A DNA stretch of 64,000 bases from Mucilaginibacter lacusdianchii (GTDB taxonomy: Bacteria; Bacteroidota; Bacteroidia; Sphingobacteriales; Sphingobacteriaceae). Where the stretch lies: the NCBI RefSeq assembly GCF_009770985.1, contig NZ_WSRW01000001.1:868001-932000 (forward strand), read 5' to 3'. This document shows positions 18,574 to 27,748 of the stretch, one piece after another. The notes beneath the pieces are model-generated. The model was not told the origin of the DNA. It worked only from the letters and a program-made list of their open reading frames with translations, and did not search any database. The position numbers and the translations under genes are program-made. Within the stretch, counting starts at the first letter, position 1. Each line of letters opens with the position of its first letter.

Positions 18574-19389
18574 ATGAAAAAGAAGGAAGAGAAGAAGCAG
18601 ATTAATAAAAAGTGGAAGGGATTGAAAGCGCATGTAAAATGTTTCTTAAAATCAGCTGACCAGGAAGAGTTGCATCAATTTAGGGTACAGGTTAAAAAGC
18701 TAAAAGCTTTAATACAAATGCTGCAATGCGGCAATAAAAACCATAAATTAATGAAAGATTTTAAACCGGTAAAGCAAATTTTCCGCGAGGCCGGTGATAT
18801 TCGCAATGCCTACGTAAACCTGCAGCTAAGCGAACAATATCATTTAAAAAGCGCCGACTTTGAGCAACATCAGCAGCAGATAATGCAAAATGGCACCGAA
18901 GAGTTTAAAGCCAAAGGCTTTAAGCATATTAAAAAGATAAAGCGGTCGCACACGCAAATTAATCGTGATGTTCATCGGCTGGACAATAAAGCCATCCGTC
19001 AATTTTATGTGAACAACCTGGATGCCATCGAAGCTTTTTTTGAAAATATTGTGTTTGATGAAAGCCTGCATGACTGCCGTAAAAAAATAAAGCTGCTGAT
19101 GTATAATCAGAAAATAGCAGGTAAGGCTTTACCCAAAAAGCTGCAGCTTAACCATACCTACCTAAATCAGTTACAAGATAGCATTGGCCGTTGGCATGAT
19201 AACATTTTGGCTATAGAATTATTTAAAACCGAGCAAGCCCAAAATAAAGCGATATTAAGTAAATTAAACCGTACCGATCAGCAACTGCGAAAAGAAATTA
19301 CATCTTTGGTTGAAAATTTCAGGGCTAAAGTAACCGCTCCTGAACCGAAAAAACCAAAAGAAGAGAAGCAGCAAGCCAATCAAAAATAA
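18574..19389 (+). CDS. CHAD domain protein
   Basis: CHAD domains are helical and rich in conserved histidines and basic residues, and are known to bind polyphosphate. The 271-residue protein has the CHAD repeat pattern LHQFRVQVKKLKALIQ in the first half and a related LHDCRKKIKLLMY with GRWHDNILAIELF in the second. Most of its length is lysine-rich helix and the C-terminus is a low-complexity Lys/Glu/Pro tail. The CYTH gene starts 6 bases downstream, so the two are co-transcribed. Confidence 0.85.
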   Translation: MKKKEEKKQINKKWKGLKAHVKCFLKSADQEELHQFRVQVKKLKALIQMLQCGNKNHKLMKDFKPVKQIFREAGDIRNAYVNLQLSEQYHLKSADFEQHQQQIMQNGTEEFKAKGFKHIKKIKRSHTQINRDVHRLDNKAIRQFYVNNLDAIEAFFENIVFDESLHDCRKKIKLLMYNQKIAGKALPKKLQLNHTYLNQLQDSIGRWHDNILAIELFKTEQAQNKAILSKLNRTDQQLRKEITSLVENFRAKVTAPEPKKPKEEKQQANQK

Positions 19390-19395
19390 ACGATA

Positions 19396-19863
19396 ATGGG
19401 TGTAGAAATTGAGCGTAAATTTTTAGTGGACCACAACCTATGGCATCGGGCCGAAAAGCCGAAAGCCGTACCTTACCGGCAAGGCTACTTGTTGAGTAGC
19501 CCGCAAAAAACGGTGCGAGTACGGGTGGCTGGCATTAAAGGTTACATTACCATCAAAGGCGCAACAGAAGGCTTTTCGCGCAAAGAGTATGAGTATGAAA
19601 TACCTGTGGCCGAAGCAGCTGAGTTATTAGACAACTTTGCCGACAAGTGCATAGAGAAAACCCGTGTGCGTTTTCCATTTATGGGTAAGGTTTGGGAAGT
19701 AGATGAATTTGCCGGCGACAATCAAGGCCTTATTGTAGCCGAAATTGAATTGCACAGTGAAGACGAAGAAATACAATTTCCACCCTGGATAACCGAGGAA
19801 GTAACCGGCGATAACCGGTATTATAACTCATCGCTGTCTGTACGTCCGTACAACCAGTGGTAA
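19396..19863 (+). CDS. CYTH domain protein (triphosphate tunnel enzyme)
   Basis: The 155-residue protein begins with the diagnostic ExExK motif (Glu4, Glu6, Lys8) and continues with tunnel strands rich in paired Arg/Lys/Glu: KTVRVRVAGIKGYITIKG, RKEYEYEIP, CIEKTRVRFPF, WEVDEFAGDNQGLIVAEIEL. Single-domain bacterial CYTH proteins are mostly inorganic triphosphatases. The partner CHAD gene 6 bases upstream fits a polyphosphate or triphosphate role. A terminator follows. Confidence 0.9.
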   Translation: MGVEIERKFLVDHNLWHRAEKPKAVPYRQGYLLSSPQKTVRVRVAGIKGYITIKGATEGFSRKEYEYEIPVAEAAELLDNFADKCIEKTRVRFPFMGKVWEVDEFAGDNQGLIVAEIELHSEDEEIQFPPWITEEVTGDNRYYNSSLSVRPYNQW

Positions 19864-19865
19864 AT

Positions 19866-19898
19866 AAAAAGGGGGTGTTTTATAAACGCTCCCTTTTC
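19866..19898 (+). terminator. Terminator after CHAD-CYTH
   Basis: A stem pairs AAAAGGG..GTGTTT with AAACGC..CCCTTTT through some G-T pairs, followed by a T-rich stretch. It lies a few bases after the CYTH stop. Confidence 0.6.
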
Positions 19899-20018
19899 AT
19901 TTTTGATGTAATTTACAAAAAACTGCGTTACACCAAACACTACGCAACTTTTTAATATAAGAAAACAAATTATTTTCAAATTGGTTAAACAACTTCACCT
20001 AATATTAATGTAGCATCT

Positions 20019-20222
20019 ATGCCTAGCATAATTTGTCCTCATTGCACAGCAGCAGATTACTCCCGTATCCCCAGAGGCTTCTTTACAAAATACATCCTGT
20101 TTTTTATACCTATACGCAGATACTTTTGCAACCGGTGCCTGAATGACTGGTATGATCTATCCGGAAAAAAAATACAAACTAGTCAAGAAGTTAGACCACT
20201 TACAGATAAAATGGAGCGCTAA
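20019..20222 (+). CDS. Small zinc-ribbon-like protein
   Basis: This 67-residue frame contains two CxxC knuckles, CPHC (Cys6/Cys9) and CNRC (Cys37/Cys40), around a hydrophobic segment KYILFFIPIRRYF. The four cysteines make it a plausible real zinc ribbon rather than a random frame. It has no operon partner and no clear promoter. I do not recognise a named family. Confidence 0.55.
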   Translation: MPSIICPHCTAADYSRIPRGFFTKYILFFIPIRRYFCNRCLNDWYDLSGKKIQTSQEVRPLTDKMER

Positions 20223-20809
20223 GCTTTTACAAATACCGAATCCCTGTATTTATAATATTCATGATACAGCTAGCTTTTGTAAACATCGGCAGAAGCATAC
20301 AATGATGAGTGATTTTATTAGCCTTAATGGCCTGATGATTAACTAAGTTGCCGCAATAACCACCAACATAGGCAACACCACTGTCTGTTGCGCATAAGCC
20401 GAACTAATAAGGATGATAAATCCAATAATTAATCTCAACCTTACTAGAAAACGTGCCGCCACTTAGCATTAACACAATTTTTTGCCGGGCTACTTCAATA
20501 CTCAATAATTTAAAAATTATATTAAAAATTAAACGCCTTAAAAAGGCTCGCCATAATTGTAAGCTTAATGTAATAGTATTATAAGCGAATTGTAATTCCA
20601 ATAGTTTGATATTGTACTATTTTTTTGTTTGATGCAACTTTGACGTGTTCAAAAAAAGGCTGTACTTATCTAAGCCCATTCATATATTAATTTACCTGCC
20701 CCTGTAACAGGTAAGCTTGACAAACGTCAATAGCACTTCTTGATATATGTTAATGGATGGCTGCTGGTCATAGCCCCACCTTTGCACTATCACTTTTGCT
20801 CACAAGACA
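20223..20809. other. 587-base gap without a convincing gene
   Basis: AT-rich spacer upstream of the DUF5686 gene. Frames here are short, lack homology features and look random. A CACCTTTG sequence at 20777-20784, one mismatch from TAnnTTTG, may be the downstream gene's promoter. No RNA gene or repeat was recognised. Confidence 0.5.
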
Positions 20810-23371
20810 ATGAAGACGTTTAAGAAATTTTCCATATTACTAGTTCTGCTTACCAGCGCTTTTAATTTACTGTATGCCCAAAATACTGTTGTAAAAGGTA
20901 CGGTTACAGATGCTAAAACTAAAGAAACCTTACCCTATGTAACCGTTTCCTTTGTAAACAGCACTCAAGGCACCAACACTAACGATCAGGGCCGTTATAG
21001 CTTGACCACCACCGGCAGCTATACCCAAATCAAGGTATCATTTGTAGGCTACAGATCCGTAGTTCGCAACATTACCCCAGGTACCGAACAGGTAATTAAT
21101 GTGGCCCTAACCGCCGACAACCAGATACTGAGCGATGTAGTGGTAAAAAGTGCTAAAAAGAAAAAATACACTAACAAAAACAACCCCGCTGTTGAACTGA
21201 TTCGCCAGGTAATTGCCCATAAAAAGCAAAACCAGATGGAGAACTACAATTTTGCCGAGTACCGCCAGTACGAACGCATGAATGTAGCACTAAGCAACCT
21301 GTCGGACAAGTTTAGAAACAAGCGCATCTTTAAAAACTACCAGTTTTTATTTCGCCAACAGCAAGACACAACCGCTATGGGTGGTAAAAATATGCTGCCT
21401 ATATATCAGGAAGAGAAGCTTTCGGAAAACTATTTTCGCAAAGCACCTTTTACTAAAAAGCAGGTTATTGAAGCCCACAAGCAGGTTAAATATGATGAAA
21501 ACTTTGTAGACAACCAAGGTTTGAATGTATACTTTAACCGCATGTATCAGGATATCAATATCTACGATAACAATGTATCGTTGTTGAGCAACCAGTTGCT
21601 AAGCCCTATTGCAGATGGTGCACCAACTTTTTATAAATTTTTTATTACCGATACCATCAAAGATCAATCGCCGCAACTGATTGAGCTGAGCTTTACCCCG
21701 CGCAACACTACCGATATGTTGTTTGAGGGTAAGATATACATTACCATGGATGGCAACTACGCCGTTCAAAACGCATTGCTTACGGTTAATAAAAACATCA
21801 ACCTTAACTTTGTGCGCCAGATGCAGGCGGCTTTATCATTCGATAAAAATGCTGACGGCCGTTATCACCTAAGCCAAAGTGATCTTAAAATGGAGTTTGG
21901 CCTAAATAAAGACGGACACGGTGGTGGCGTATACGGCGAACGGTTGGTAACTATTACCAACTATGTCATCAACTCGCCAAGGCCTAAGCAAACTTATGAA
22001 GGCGCATCTTTGGTATATGCCAACAATTCTGACGGTAAAGATGACGATTACTGGCTACGCAGCCGCCCAGATACATTGGATGCATCTTCTGCAGGTATTT
22101 ACAAAAACATTGATAGCTTGCAAACTATCCCATCTTTTAAAAGAACGATGGATATAGCTACACTGTTTATTGCCGGATACAAAAACTTTGGGCCGTTTGA
22201 AATGGGCCCGGTAAATACCTTTTACAGCTTTAACCCGGTTGAAGGTTTCCGTGGCCGTTTAGGTGGGCGTACTACACCGTCTTTAAGCAAACGGTATTAC
22301 TTTGAAACATACGGAGCCTACGGCACACGCGACCAAAAGTTCAAATATTTCTTAAGCTCTACGTATTCACTGAACAACAAATCTATATACTCGTTCCCAC
22401 AAAACTATATCCGGGCCAGCTTTCAGCACGACACCAAAGTTCCGGGTCAGGAACTGCAGTTTGTACAGGAAGACAATTTTTTGCTATCCTTTAAACGTGG
22501 CGAAAATGACCAGTGGTTGTACAATGACATTTTCAGGTTAGATTATGTAAAAGAGTATCTGAACCATTTTTCATACAGAGTTGGATTCAAAAAATGGAAC
22601 CAAAGCCCTGCTGGTTCACTGGTATTCCAAAACTTGTTGCCTAACGGAACCTTAAACAATGTAAACTGGATCCGTACCAGCGAGGTATCGTTAGAGCTAC
22701 GTTATGCGCCGAAAGAGAAGTTCTATCAGGGCAAATTATACCGCACACCTATTCCAGACAAGTACCCTATATTTACCTTACGCTACAACCAGGGCATTAA
22801 AGGCCTGCTGGGCGGCGATTACAATTACCAAAATGTAACCGCTAACATCAGCAAGCGCTTTTATGCCTCACAGTTGGGCTTTACCGATGTAAGCACCGAA
22901 GGTGGTTACCTGTTTGGCCGGGTGCCTTTTCCATTGCTTGATATTCACCGTGCCAACCAAAGCTACGCTTTCCAGTTCCAGTCATTTAACATGATGAATT
23001 TCCAGGAATTTGTGAGCGACCATTATGCGAGCATAACTATCGACCATAACTTCAATGGCTTTTTGTTTAACAAAGTACCGTTACTGAAAAAGCTAAAATG
23101 GCGCGAGGTGGTAAACTTTAAAAGTATCTGGGGTGGCGTACGTAGCGAAAACAACCCAACCAATGATGCGTCATTACTGCGTTTCCCAACCAATACGCAA
23201 GGTTTAGCTACTACCTACTCATTAAACAATGGCGCTTATATGGAAGGCAGCGTTGGGGTAGCCAATATCTTTAAATTACTACGTGTTGATCTGGTAAGAC
23301 GTTTTTCATACCTCGATCATCCAAACGCTCCGGAGTGGGGTATACGTACTTACGTGAAGTTCGATTTTTAA
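20810..23371 (+). CDS. DUF5686 / carboxypeptidase regulatory-like outer-membrane protein
   Basis: This 853-residue protein has a signal peptide ending LLYAQ, then a carboxypeptidase regulatory-like domain at about 25-105 (VKGTVTDAKTKETLPYVTVSF). A long DUF5686 region follows (NPAVELIRQVIAHKKQNQ, NYNFAEYRQYERM) and the protein ends in beta-strand-rich sequence finishing with YVKFDF, typical of outer-membrane barrels. Family members are common in Bacteroidota; no function is established. It is monocistronic, with a terminator downstream. Confidence 0.88.
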   Translation: MKTFKKFSILLVLLTSAFNLLYAQNTVVKGTVTDAKTKETLPYVTVSFVNSTQGTNTNDQGRYSLTTTGSYTQIKVSFVGYRSVVRNITPGTEQVINVALTADNQILSDVVVKSAKKKKYTNKNNPAVELIRQVIAHKKQNQMENYNFAEYRQYERMNVALSNLSDKFRNKRIFKNYQFLFRQQQDTTAMGGKNMLPIYQEEKLSENYFRKAPFTKKQVIEAHKQVKYDENFVDNQGLNVYFNRMYQDINIYDNNVSLLSNQLLSPIADGAPTFYKFFITDTIKDQSPQLIELSFTPRNTTDMLFEGKIYITMDGNYAVQNALLTVNKNINLNFVRQMQAALSFDKNADGRYHLSQSDLKMEFGLNKDGHGGGVYGERLVTITNYVINSPRPKQTYEGASLVYANNSDGKDDDYWLRSRPDTLDASSAGIYKNIDSLQTIPSFKRTMDIATLFIAGYKNFGPFEMGPVNTFYSFNPVEGFRGRLGGRTTPSLSKRYYFETYGAYGTRDQKFKYFLSSTYSLNNKSIYSFPQNYIRASFQHDTKVPGQELQFVQEDNFLLSFKRGENDQWLYNDIFRLDYVKEYLNHFSYRVGFKKWNQSPAGSLVFQNLLPNGTLNNVNWIRTSEVSLELRYAPKEKFYQGKLYRTPIPDKYPIFTLRYNQGIKGLLGGDYNYQNVTANISKRFYASQLGFTDVSTEGGYLFGRVPFPLLDIHRANQSYAFQFQSFNMMNFQEFVSDHYASITIDHNFNGFLFNKVPLLKKLKWREVVNFKSIWGGVRSENNPTNDASLLRFPTNTQGLATTYSLNNGAYMEGSVGVANIFKLLRVDLVRRFSYLDHPNAPEWGIRTYVKFDF

Positions 23372-23397
23372 GCTCATTAACTCCATCATATATATCT

Positions 23398-23436
23398 AAG
23401 GCTCTGGCTTATACAGCTGGGGCCTTTCTTTTTTGA
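23398..23436 (+). terminator. Intrinsic terminator after the DUF5686 gene
   Basis: A stem of about 12 pairs, including G-T pairs (AAGGCTCTGGCT with AGCTGGGGCCTT), has a 5-base loop and is followed by TTCTTTTTT. Confidence 0.75.
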
Positions 23437-23624
23437 TATGTATTTCTAAATTGTATTTTTACAGTGATAGCCTTTATTGCATTGATAATGAATGATAAAA
23501 CTATCCCTAATCAGTTAAATAAAATAATCTTTAAATTTTTTTTCGCACACAGGCAACCTATAAGCGCAACCCAACGTGATACACACAGATAAGGACAAAT
23601 AATTAAGGAAGCGGAGGCCCGTAT

Positions 23625-24257
23625 ATGGGAGAAGCAGAGTTACACCGGCTTATTTCAGGCTGCTTGCAGCAGAACAGGCACGATCAAAAAATGCTGTATA
23701 AAGCGTTTTACGGATTTGCCATGAGCATTTGCCTGCGCTATGCCGGCAACCGCTATGAGGCTGCCGAAATTATGAACCAAGGGTTTTTAAAGGTTTTTAC
23801 CAACCTGGAAAAGTATAATGCCGACCGCCCCTTTGCTGCCTGGATTGGACGCATTATGATGAATACATCGGTTGATTACTACCGGAGTAACTTGAAGGCC
23901 AACCGTACCGGTGAGCTGGAACTGGCGGATAATATAGCCCATGATGATTTGCCTGATCAAAAACTGAAGTACAACGATTTAATTGACATGATACAACGCT
24001 TACCCAATGCATACCGAACAGTTTTTAATCTGTTTGCTGTTGAGGGTTACTCGCACGAAGAAATTGCAGAGATGCTGGGTATTAGTATTGGTACCTCTAA
24101 ATCAAATTTGTTTAAAGCCCGCGAAAAGCTGAAAGGCATGATCATGAATGCCGAAAGCCGCGCAGATATAAAACCTGGTGAAGGTGATTTTAGAATTGTA
24201 ACCATATCGGCAGTAAGTATCGGGGTTACTGTTTTAATTAATACCATAATGCAATGA
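23625..24257 (+). CDS. ECF-type RNA polymerase sigma factor
   Basis: The 210-residue protein has a sigma-70 region 2 (YKAFYGFAMSICLRYAGNRYEAAEIMNQGFLKVFTNLEKY, then AWIGRIMMNTSVDYYR) and a region 4 helix-turn-helix (YRTVFNLFAVEGYSHEEIAEMLGISIGTSKSNLFKAREKL). A purine-rich AGGAAGCGGAGG lies upstream of the ATG, an unusually good ribosome site for this phylum. The C-terminal 40 residues extend past region 4 and end in a hydrophobic stretch. The stop overlaps the next gene (ATGA), so sigma and its probable anti-sigma are coupled. Confidence 0.92.
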   Translation: MGEAELHRLISGCLQQNRHDQKMLYKAFYGFAMSICLRYAGNRYEAAEIMNQGFLKVFTNLEKYNADRPFAAWIGRIMMNTSVDYYRSNLKANRTGELELADNIAHDDLPDQKLKYNDLIDMIQRLPNAYRTVFNLFAVEGYSHEEIAEMLGISIGTSKSNLFKAREKLKGMIMNAESRADIKPGEGDFRIVTISAVSIGVTVLINTIMQ

Positions 24258-25516
24258 AACGGCCTGACGAAAACAAACTGGACAAGTTATTCAAAGACGG
24301 TTTAACCGGCTCTGAAAACCATGTTCCTTTTCGTGAGGATGACTGGCAGGCTATGGAAAAGCTACTGGACAAAAAGCCGGAAAGAAAAGTAATTGCTTTT
24401 AGGTGGATGTATTATGCATCCGGTATTGCGGCTATGCTATTACTGGCTGTTGGCATGTTTTTGTTGATTCGTAAAAATAAGCCGTCAACGCAACCACCTA
24501 AAATTGTTAAACAAAAAATCACGCCAAACAACAATTATAAACTCGAAACAAATAACGACCCATCCGGGCAGCAATTACCAAACCCTGCTGCATCACTTTC
24601 GGCTAACCGAAAAGTGCCAGGAGGCCAACGTGTACTTAGCCGAAACAGCAATCCGTTCTTATCCTTATCTGCTGCCCGGATAGGTCGTTATCATAACAAA
24701 TTGCCTAAAAGTGGTAGTGCCGGTATCACAGATTCTGTGCAGGCTACTTTTTCAGATAGTATCCACAAAAAGCAAGAGCCGATACTCTTAGCTATTACCA
24801 AACCTGCAATTGCCGACAGTGCTCATACTCCGCATAAGGATACAGCCGCAGCTATGGCGAACAAGCCGATGCCTAAAGAAACGGAAAAGAAAAAGCTAAA
24901 ACCTATTGTTCATTCTCGTCCGCAGGTTACACTGAGCATATTGGCAGCGCCTGATGTTAACGGTGTCGGATCATTTGGGCGCAGCCAGGTAGGTACTAAT
25001 TTTGGTGTATTAGCAGGTGTGCAATTAACTAAAAAACTGGCTATTAGCACGGGGGTAGCCTACGCTATAAAACCATACGACACTTACAATGCCGATTACA
25101 ACAGCAGTTTTCAGCCAAGCGTTCCGCCTACCAATATTGCAGCCAACTGCAAGGTTTTGGATATACCGGTAAATGTTTCCTACCAGCTGTTTTCGCGTGG
25201 CAGAGATGCTTTTACGGTAGGCACAGGTTTATCATCATACCTGATGCTGCGTGAGCGTTACCGGTTTGATTACGCTTTAAACCCTGAAATGCAACCTTTT
25301 AATTTGAATATCACCAACGGCAGCCGGCACTGGTTTGGCGTACTCAACTTAAACGTGACTTATCAACGGCAACTAAACAACCGCTTTAATCTTTTGGTAC
25401 AGCCTTATTACAAACTGCCCCTTACCGGTATAGGTAATGGCAGAGTAGATTTACGGTCGGCCGGGGTTGCAGTGGGTGCCAGTTTTAATATCAATCCTTT
25501 CGGAAAACCAAAATAG
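24254..25516 (+). CDS. Candidate dual-membrane anti-sigma / beta-barrel protein
   Basis: The 420-residue protein has three parts. A cytoplasmic N-terminus of about 50 residues (LDKLFKDGL, FREDDWQAMEKLLDKK) is typical of single-pass anti-sigma proteins next to ECF sigma genes. One membrane helix lies at about 51-72. A Pro/Lys/Ser/Thr-rich linker of about 140 residues leads to a C-terminal region (about 222-420) that looks like an outer-membrane beta-barrel of the OMP_b-brl type (FGVLAGVQLTKKLAISTGVAY, AGVAVGASFNINPF). An inner-membrane helix and an outer-membrane barrel in one chain match the dual membrane-spanning anti-sigma (Dma) layout described in Bacteroides. It is coupled to the sigma gene by ATGA. 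Confidence 0.75.
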   Translation: MKRPDENKLDKLFKDGLTGSENHVPFREDDWQAMEKLLDKKPERKVIAFRWMYYASGIAAMLLLAVGMFLLIRKNKPSTQPPKIVKQKITPNNNYKLETNNDPSGQQLPNPAASLSANRKVPGGQRVLSRNSNPFLSLSAARIGRYHNKLPKSGSAGITDSVQATFSDSIHKKQEPILLAITKPAIADSAHTPHKDTAAAMANKPMPKETEKKKLKPIVHSRPQVTLSILAAPDVNGVGSFGRSQVGTNFGVLAGVQLTKKLAISTGVAYAIKPYDTYNADYNSSFQPSVPPTNIAANCKVLDIPVNVSYQLFSRGRDAFTVGTGLSSYLMLRERYRFDYALNPEMQPFNLNITNGSRHWFGVLNLNVTYQRQLNNRFNLLVQPYYKLPLTGIGNGRVDLRSAGVAVGASFNINPFGKPK

Positions 25517-25520
25517 CCAT

Positions 25521-26066
25521 ATGAAATATATCGCCCTTATTTTACTTGTCTGGTTAGGTAATAACCAGGCAAAACAGGAAACCTATGTCTGTAAAAACGC
25601 TAAAATCAGCCTTTTCTCTAAAGCGCCATTGGAGGATATTGATGCTACCTCTACCCAGGGAACATCCGTTTACAATGCCACCACCGGCGATTTAGCCTTT
25701 AGCTTACCTATTCGTTCCCTTCAGTTTCAAAAATCGATGATGCAAGAGCATTTCAATGAAAACTATATGGAAAGCGACAAGTACCCCAACGCTACTTTTA
25801 AAGGACGCATACAGGAGAAGATAGACACCGAAAAAGACGGCACTTATCCCGTAAATGTTAATGGCGTGCTGGATGTACACGGCGTAAAGCAAAACCGCAG
25901 TATTAAAGGCACTATCACCATAAATAAAGGCACCGTAAGCATGGCGTCAGACTTTATGGTGCAATGCAAAGATCATCGTATTGATATACCGCAGCTGGTA
26001 TTTAAAAAGATTGCCGAGAGCATACAGATCAAAGTAGCGGCTACTTATGCAGCATACAAAAAATAG
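25521..26066 (+). CDS. YceI family periplasmic protein
   Basis: YceI proteins are lipocalin-like barrels that bind polyisoprenoid lipids in the periplasm. I chose the ATG at 25521 (MKYIALILLVWLG), which gives a signal peptide and 181 residues; a GTG further upstream lies inside the preceding gene. Family features include the opening strand, NENYMESDKYPNATFKGRI, GVLDVHGVKQNRSIKGTI and a C-terminal IQIKVAATY. It lies 4 bases after the anti-sigma-like gene and 27 before the DUF5777 gene. Confidence 0.87.
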   Translation: MKYIALILLVWLGNNQAKQETYVCKNAKISLFSKAPLEDIDATSTQGTSVYNATTGDLAFSLPIRSLQFQKSMMQEHFNENYMESDKYPNATFKGRIQEKIDTEKDGTYPVNVNGVLDVHGVKQNRSIKGTITINKGTVSMASDFMVQCKDHRIDIPQLVFKKIAESIQIKVAATYAAYKK

Positions 26067-26093
26067 CATCCAATTTCTTATAACCTTATAATC

Positions 26094-27038
26094 ATGATTA
26101 AAAAAGCCTTGTTTTTAAGCCTTCTGCTGTTGGCCGGAGGCACTACCATAGCCCAGCAAACTACTACTCGTGACAGCACCAATACAGATTCGTTGCTTAA
26201 TAGCCTTTCGGCAAGTAGCAAGTCAGACCCTGTAATGGCTACCTTCAAATCTACCCGGCTTATTTTATCTGAAACCTCGGAAACTATCAAAAAGAACAAT
26301 TTGAACTTTATGGTAATTCACCGTTTTGGGGATATTGCAGGTGCAGATGGTGGCGGCAAAACATTTTGGGGATTAGATAACTCCTCAGACATCTATATTG
26401 GTTTTGAATACGGACTTACCAACAACCTGGATATAGATTTTGGCCGAAGCAAATATGAGCAATTGCTGGAACTGGGTTTAAAATATAACTTTTTACACCA
26501 AACAGCCGATGATCGCATTCCGGTAGCATTAACGGTGATAGGTAAAACCGGTTTAAAACCTTACAGTGTTAGTACTAATGTTTTTGACGATTACACCAAC
26601 AGGCTCAATTACTTTGCGCAACTTATAATAGCACGTAAATTTTCGTCGGCACTGTCCTTACAAATTTCGCCATCGTACTTGCGCAACAACTTACCCTTCC
26701 CTTACCTGGCGGGCAATGAACGGAACTTCTTTGCACTATCTGCCGCAGGCCGTCTTAAATTTAGTAAGCGTATGGGCATTGTGGTTGATTATGCCCACCC
26801 GTTTTCCAGCTTTCGGAATAACAGCGACAGCCCCAAGTTTTATGACCCACTAGGCGTAGGGATAGAAATAGAAACCGGCGGACACGTATTTACCATCAAC
26901 TTCTCTAATTCACAAGCCATATCACCCATCAATTACTTGAGTGGAACTACCTCCGGCTGGGGTAAAGGTCAGTACCGTTTAGGTTTCACTATTAGCCGGG
27001 TATTTAGTTTTAACAAAAAACAAAAAAGCACCTATTAA
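26094..27038 (+). CDS. DUF5777 family beta-barrel protein
   Basis: This 314-residue protein has a signal peptide ending TTIAQQ and alternating beta-strands with aromatic girdles (FMVIHRFGDIAG, LDIDFGRSKYEQLLELGLKYNFL, KRMGIVVDYAHPFS, YRLGFTISRVFSFN). It looks like an outer-membrane barrel. DUF5777 proteins are known next to YceI and redox genes in Bacteroidota, as here. No function is established. Confidence 0.85.
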   Translation: MIKKALFLSLLLLAGGTTIAQQTTTRDSTNTDSLLNSLSASSKSDPVMATFKSTRLILSETSETIKKNNLNFMVIHRFGDIAGADGGGKTFWGLDNSSDIYIGFEYGLTNNLDIDFGRSKYEQLLELGLKYNFLHQTADDRIPVALTVIGKTGLKPYSVSTNVFDDYTNRLNYFAQLIIARKFSSALSLQISPSYLRNNLPFPYLAGNERNFFALSAAGRLKFSKRMGIVVDYAHPFSSFRNNSDSPKFYDPLGVGIEIETGGHVFTINFSNSQAISPINYLSGTTSGWGKGQYRLGFTISRVFSFNKKQKSTY

Positions 27039-27059
27039 CCAACCCATAATCATACTATT

Positions 27060-27503
27060 ATGAACAGACAAGAGTTTTTAACCAAATTTGGCATTAGCAT
27101 GGCCGCTGTATGTGCAGGCTGTGGCATTGCCTCATGCGGCAGTTCGCCTAAAGATGACCCTACCCCGTCAGATAATGATAACAACAATCCGCCTAACGGA
27201 AGTTTGTTAAGTGCTGACTTAAACAGCGAGTTAAAAAGCACAGGCGACTTTAAAGTAGCTAGCGGTATTATTATAGTAAGACTGGCAACAGGTAACACTG
27301 CTGATGCTTTTACAGCAGTGCAGGTAGCCTGTACCCACCAAGGCACCGCTGTTAACTACAACAATGCACAAGGCAAGTTTATATGCCCCAACCACGGCAG
27401 CCAGTTCAGTACAACGGGTGCTGTTTTATTAGGACCAGCAACTACTGCGCTAAAAAAATATACAGTTACCGTTAATGGCAACACATTAAATGTTACTGCT
27501 TAA
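27060..27503 (+). CDS. Rieske [2Fe-2S] lipoprotein
   Basis: The 147-residue protein has a signal region with several cysteines (GIASC is a possible lipobox, Cys26) and an Asp/Asn/Pro-rich linker. The Rieske domain binds a 2Fe-2S cluster through CTHQG (Cys91, His93) and CPNHGSQF (Cys109, His112). It is small and lacks partners of a bc1 complex, so it is probably an electron carrier at the membrane. It ends the sigma operon; a terminator follows. Confidence 0.9.
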   Translation: MNRQEFLTKFGISMAAVCAGCGIASCGSSPKDDPTPSDNDNNNPPNGSLLSADLNSELKSTGDFKVASGIIIVRLATGNTADAFTAVQVACTHQGTAVNYNNAQGKFICPNHGSQFSTTGAVLLGPATTALKKYTVTVNGNTLNVTA

Positions 27504-27564
27504 AACGGTTTACAACTTTTGGGGTTAACTTATATAAGCAATTGTTGATTTTATTTTTGTACTT

Positions 27565-27600
27565 AAACCGGTATGGGCCATTTGGCTTTATACCGGTTTT
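27565..27600 (+). terminator. Terminator of the sigma/YceI/DUF5777/Rieske operon
   Basis: A 9-bp perfect stem (AAACCGGTA / TACCGGTTT) with a loop of about 17 bases, followed by a T-rich stretch, 61 bases after the Rieske stop. Confidence 0.65.
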
Positions 27601-27610
27601 ATTGCTTATG

Positions 27611-27673
27611 TCATTTAATTAAATGAAAATTACGTATAAACCCAACCTATAATACGTATTAATACTTATAAGT
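27611..27673. promoter_or_regulatory. Cluster of AT-rich palindromes upstream of ssb
   Basis: Three perfect palindromes stand in 63 bases: TCATTTAATTAAATGA (27611-27626), AATACGTATT (27651-27660) and ACTTATAAGT (27664-27673). A CATATTTG close to the -7 consensus lies at 27691-27698. They could be operators of the ssb gene, or chance in AT-rich DNA. Confidence 0.3.
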
Positions 27674-27748
27674 ACGTTTTAATATTCCTCCATATTTGTG
27701 GTACATTATAACTTATATCTGCCGCAATGGAAGGTGTAGATACTAATT

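Noticed and set aside
20404..20601. Minus-strand frame of 65 codons in the gap before the DUF5686 gene
   Set aside because: AT-rich, no motif, no promoter or partner gene; looks like a random frame.
25467..25520. Longer YceI start at a GTG inside the preceding gene
   Set aside because: The ATG at 25521 gives a proper signal peptide and the longer form adds unrelated residues.
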